From an uncultured Clostridia bacterium (GTDB lineage: Bacteria > Bacillota > Clostridia > Oscillospirales > Acutalibacteraceae): a stretch of 7,582 bases of DNA. The DNA is taken from contig CAMVNL010000098.1 of the NCBI GenBank assembly GCA_947168785.1, positions 1-7,582 on the forward strand. Reading direction: 5' to 3'. A program made the translations under genes and the position numbers. Numbering within the stretch: position 1 is the stretch's first letter; every line of letters begins with the position of its first letter. The notes beneath the pieces were generated by a model that had not been told where the DNA came from, did not search any database, and saw only the letters and a program-made list of their open reading frames with translations. Shown in pieces: positions 5,277-7,582 of the stretch.

Positions 5277-5858
5277 ATGCCCAGAAAGAGCCGCAATACC
5301 AAAACAAAGATCGTCTCCGCCGCGTGGGAGCTGTTCTACAAAAACGGATATGACGACACCACCGTGGACGATATCGTGGAGCTGTCCGGCACCTCCAAGG
5401 GGTCATTTTATCACTATTTCGAGAGTAAGGACGCGCTTCTCAATTCGCTGGCGTACCTGTTCGACGATAAATATGAGGAGCTGACGGACAAGATCCCGGC
5501 GGATATGCACAGCTTTGACGTGCTGCTGTTCCTGAACCGGGAGCTGTTCGATCTGATCGACAACAGGATCGACCAGCACCTCATCGCCCGCCTCTATTCC
5601 ACCCAGCTGACGAAAAAGGGTGAAAAAAGCCTGCTGGATAACGACCGTCTCTACTATAAGCTCCTGCGCCGCATCGTGACGGAGGGGCAGGAAAAGGGCG
5701 AGCTGACAAAGGAGCTGACAGTCAACGAGATCGTGCGCCTCTACGCCATGTGCGAGCGGGCCATCATCAGCGAATGGTGCCTGTGCGATTGGTCCTTTTC
5801 CCTGAAAAGCTACTCCGAACGGGTGCTGCCCCTGCTGCTGCGCGGTATAAAAAAATAA
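5277..5858 (+). CDS. TetR/AcrR-family transcriptional regulator
   Basis: A 193-residue protein of the usual TetR length. The N-terminal DNA-binding domain covers about residues 7-55: helix KIVSAAWELFYKNGY (11-25), then the helix-turn-helix TTVDDIVELSGTSKGSFYHY (28-47) and the usual FESKDALL (48-55). The remaining all-helical part would bind a ligand and form the dimer; it is too variable to name a ligand. It has several cysteines (MCERAIISEWCLCDW near 155-169), which is not unusual enough to imply metal sensing. I see no clear promoter in the short gap after the purC terminator. The symporter gene follows 188 bases downstream in the same direction, and repeated operator-like sequences lie between, so it may control that gene. 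The family is certain; the target is inferred. Confidence 0.92.
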   Translation: MPRKSRNTKTKIVSAAWELFYKNGYDDTTVDDIVELSGTSKGSFYHYFESKDALLNSLAYLFDDKYEELTDKIPADMHSFDVLLFLNRELFDLIDNRIDQHLIARLYSTQLTKKGEKSLLDNDRLYYKLLRRIVTEGQEKGELTKELTVNEIVRLYAMCERAIISEWCLCDWSFSLKSYSERVLPLLLRGIKK

Positions 5859-5881
5859 GTTTAATTTTTCGTCTTTTATCG

Positions 5882-5991
5882 GTTCTGTAATACGGTCTAT
5901 ATAAAACCTGTTGAAAAATAAAGATATTTCAGTAATTATAGATCGTTGATTTTAGATTATAGTCTATACTTTGTTCTGTATTGCAGTCTCT
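5882..5991 (+). repeat. Operator-like repeats upstream of the symporter gene
   Basis: Two 19-base direct repeats agree at about 15 positions: 5882-5900 (GTTCTGTAATACGGTCTAT) and 5973-5991 (GTTCTGTATTGCAGTCTCT). The second covers the -35 element of the putP promoter. Between them, TATAGTCTATA (5958-5968) is a palindrome of 5+1+5 that shares the GTCTAT part. GTAATAC in the first copy and CTGTATTGCAG (5976-5986) in the second have partial dyad symmetry. They are plausible binding sites for a repressor, perhaps the TetR protein upstream; this is inference. Confidence 0.45.
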
Positions 5992-6009
5992 TTTTCTTCA
6001 TGTTATAAT
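5981..6009 (+). promoter_or_regulatory. putP promoter
   Basis: TTGCAG (5981-5986) and a perfect TATAAT (6004-6009) are separated by 17 bases, with a TG at 6001-6002 making an extended -10. Transcription should begin near 6016, leaving a leader of about 30 bases. Confidence 0.85.
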
Positions 6010-6033
6010 GACCCTTGTCATTTTTGAAGGGAA

Positions 6034-6038
6034 AGAGG
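6034..6038 (+). promoter_or_regulatory. Ribosome site deciding the symporter start at 6047
   Basis: AGAGG lies 8 bases before ATG 6047. The frame is open back to a TTG at 5981, but that codon is the -35 element of the promoter and cannot be in the transcript. Confidence 0.8.
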
Positions 6039-6046
6039 TTTTTTTT

Positions 6047-7579
6047 ATGGGTTCCAACGACATCCTCATCATTGTCGCCATTGTGTTGTATCTGGCGTTT
6101 ATGATCGCCGTCGGCGTCGTTACGTCGAAAAAGAACAAAAGCAGCGACGACTTCTATCTGGGCGGCCGGAAGCTGGGTCCCTTTGTCACCGCCATGAGCG
6201 CGGAGGCCTCCGATATGAGCGGCTGGCTGCTGATGGGCCTGCCCGGCCTTGCGCTGATGACCGGCCTCGCCGAAGCGGTCTGGACCGCCGTGGGCCTTTC
6301 CATCGGCACCTATATCAACTGGCTGATCGTGGCGAAGCGCCTGCGGGTCTATTCCGAAAAAATCAACGCGGTGACCATCCCCGAGTTCTTCTCCAAACGG
6401 TTCGGCGATACGAAAAACGTGCTTTCCGTGATCGCCGCCGTCATCATCATCGTGTTCTTTATCCCCTATACGGCCTCCGGCTTTTCCGCCTGCGGCAAGC
6501 TGTTCGGCACGCTGTTCAATATGGATTATCACCTTGCCATGATCCTCTCCGCCGCCGTCATCGTGCTCTATTGCACGCTGGGCGGGTTCCTGGCCGCCTC
6601 CACCACCGACTTTATCCAGTCCATCGTAATGACGATCGCGCTGGTGACTGTTGTGGGCCTCGGCGCGGGGGCCGTCAACGGCTTCGGCAGCGTGTTTGAC
6701 AACGTGCGCGGCTTAGACGGTTATCTGGACGTCTTTAAGGGCTTCAGCGTGGCGGAAAACACCACGGGCTCCTACGGGGCGCTGCCGGTGGCCTCCACCC
6801 TGGCGTGGGGCCTGGGCTATTTCGGCATGCCCCACATCCTGCTCCGCTTCATGGCTATCGACAATCCCAATAAGCTGAAAACCTCCCGCAGGGTGGCCAG
6901 CGTCTGGGTGGTCATCTCCATGGGCGTCGCCATCCTGATCGGCGTAGTGGGCTACTCCCTGATGAAGGAGGGAATCGTCCCCGCCTATGACAGCGCCTCC
7001 GCCGCGGAGACCATTATCGTGGATATCTCCAAATACATCTCCCTGAAAAACGGCTTCTTCGCCTTCCTGGCCGGTATCTTCCTGTCCGGCATTCTGGCCT
7101 CCACCATGTCCACGGCGGATTCCCAGCTCATCGCCGCCTCCTCCAGCGTCACGCAGGATATCCTGGTGGATACCCTGAAGCTGAAGTTGAGCGGCAAAAA
7201 GGTCATGCTCATCGCCCGTCTCTCCGTCATCGTCATCGCCCTCATCGCCGTGATCTTCGCCTGGGATCCCACCTCCTCCGTGTTCCGCATCGTGTCCTTC
7301 GCCTGGGCGGGCTTCGGCGCGGCCTTCGGCCCGGTGATGATCCTGGCCCTGTTCTGGAAGCGGATGAACCGCCAGGGAGCCTTGGCCGGCATGATCGTCG
7401 GCGGCGGGATGGTCTTCCTCTGGAAGTACGTCATCGCCCCCATGGGCGGCGCCTTTGCCATCTATGAGCTGCTGCCTGCCTTCATCCTGGCCCTGATCGC
7501 CATCGTGGTGGTCTCCCTGGTCACCGCTCCCCCGGAGCAGGAGATCGTGGAGGAGTTCGAGGAAGTCGGACGGATGTAA
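6047..7579 (+). CDS. putP: Sodium/proline symporter, SSS family (PutP-type)
   Basis: A 510-residue membrane protein, close in length to E. coli PutP (502), which imports proline with sodium across the cytoplasmic membrane. Similarity is visible along the whole length: FYLGGRKLGPFVTAMSAEAS (36-55), DMSGWLLMGLPG (56-67), WGLGYFGMPHIL (254-265), MSTADSQL (354-361) and FAWAGFGAAFGPV (418-430). Asp56 and Ser58 match the sodium-site Asp55/Ser57 region of E. coli PutP, and Ser355-Thr356 match Ser340-Thr341. About 12-13 hydrophobic segments are present, the first at about 6-26, and the protein ends in an acidic cytoplasmic tail (EEFEEVG). Upstream lie a strong promoter and operator-like repeats, and a TetR gene precedes it. 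Proline is the best substrate guess, though SSS members vary. The terminator is beyond the window. Confidence 0.93.
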   Translation: MGSNDILIIVAIVLYLAFMIAVGVVTSKKNKSSDDFYLGGRKLGPFVTAMSAEASDMSGWLLMGLPGLALMTGLAEAVWTAVGLSIGTYINWLIVAKRLRVYSEKINAVTIPEFFSKRFGDTKNVLSVIAAVIIIVFFIPYTASGFSACGKLFGTLFNMDYHLAMILSAAVIVLYCTLGGFLAASTTDFIQSIVMTIALVTVVGLGAGAVNGFGSVFDNVRGLDGYLDVFKGFSVAENTTGSYGALPVASTLAWGLGYFGMPHILLRFMAIDNPNKLKTSRRVASVWVVISMGVAILIGVVGYSLMKEGIVPAYDSASAAETIIVDISKYISLKNGFFAFLAGIFLSGILASTMSTADSQLIAASSSVTQDILVDTLKLKLSGKKVMLIARLSVIVIALIAVIFAWDPTSSVFRIVSFAWAGFGAAFGPVMILALFWKRMNRQGALAGMIVGGGMVFLWKYVIAPMGGAFAIYELLPAFILALIAIVVVSLVTAPPEQEIVEEFEEVGRM

Positions 7580-7582
7580 GCA

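Noticed and set aside
5911..5938. Second promoter TTGAAA-N16-TAATTA upstream of putP
   Set aside because: The region is AT-rich and the -10 match is poor; the promoter at 5981-6009 is far stronger and sufficient.
5957..6532. Minus-strand open frame of 191 codons opposite putP
   Set aside because: Its translation is a low-complexity Gly/His/Asp mix complementary to membrane-segment codons; putP on the other strand is certain.

Overview
The window reads as a chromosomal segment of a moderately GC-rich Firmicute. An oscillospiral or ruminococcal-type clostridium is my best guess, from the strong AGGAGG ribosome sites, the Firmicute-style type VII secretion genes and the PutP-type symporter. This taxonomic placement is an inference. 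All convincing genes lie on the + strand.

Region 1 (1-2404) is the tail of a type VII secretion (T7SS/ESX-like) operon: the 3' end of an EssC-type FtsK/SpoIIIE ATPase, a LytTR-family regulator with a decayed receiver domain, a 217-residue protein of unknown function whose layout recalls EspG-type chaperones, and a YukD/EsaB ubiquitin-like protein. Spacing is 1 to 11 bases throughout, so these genes are probably co-transcribed.

Region 2 (2405-2638) is a 234-base regulatory gap. It holds two GGTCGT-cored direct repeats at exactly a 21-base period, the usual geometry of a LytTR operator. Next come an extended -10 promoter with no good -35, and a leader of about 140 bases with possible RNA stems. 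The simplest reading is that the upstream LytTR protein activates the downstream cluster.

Region 3 (2639-4411) encodes four small, helical, mostly tryptophan-free proteins, the last being a WXG100 protein (EsxA-like). A single-pass membrane protein with an intact FHA (phosphothreonine-binding) domain follows. An intrinsic terminator overlapping the FHA stop codon closes this unit. No toxin with an LXG domain, and no EssA, EssB or EsaA, is visible here. They may lie upstream or be absent.

Region 4 (4412-7582) is ordinary chromosome: purC with its own promoter and strong terminator, a TetR-family regulator, and a PutP-type sodium/proline symporter. The symporter has a strong promoter overlapped by repeated operator-like sequences. 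The T7SS locus thus appears to sit directly beside housekeeping genes.
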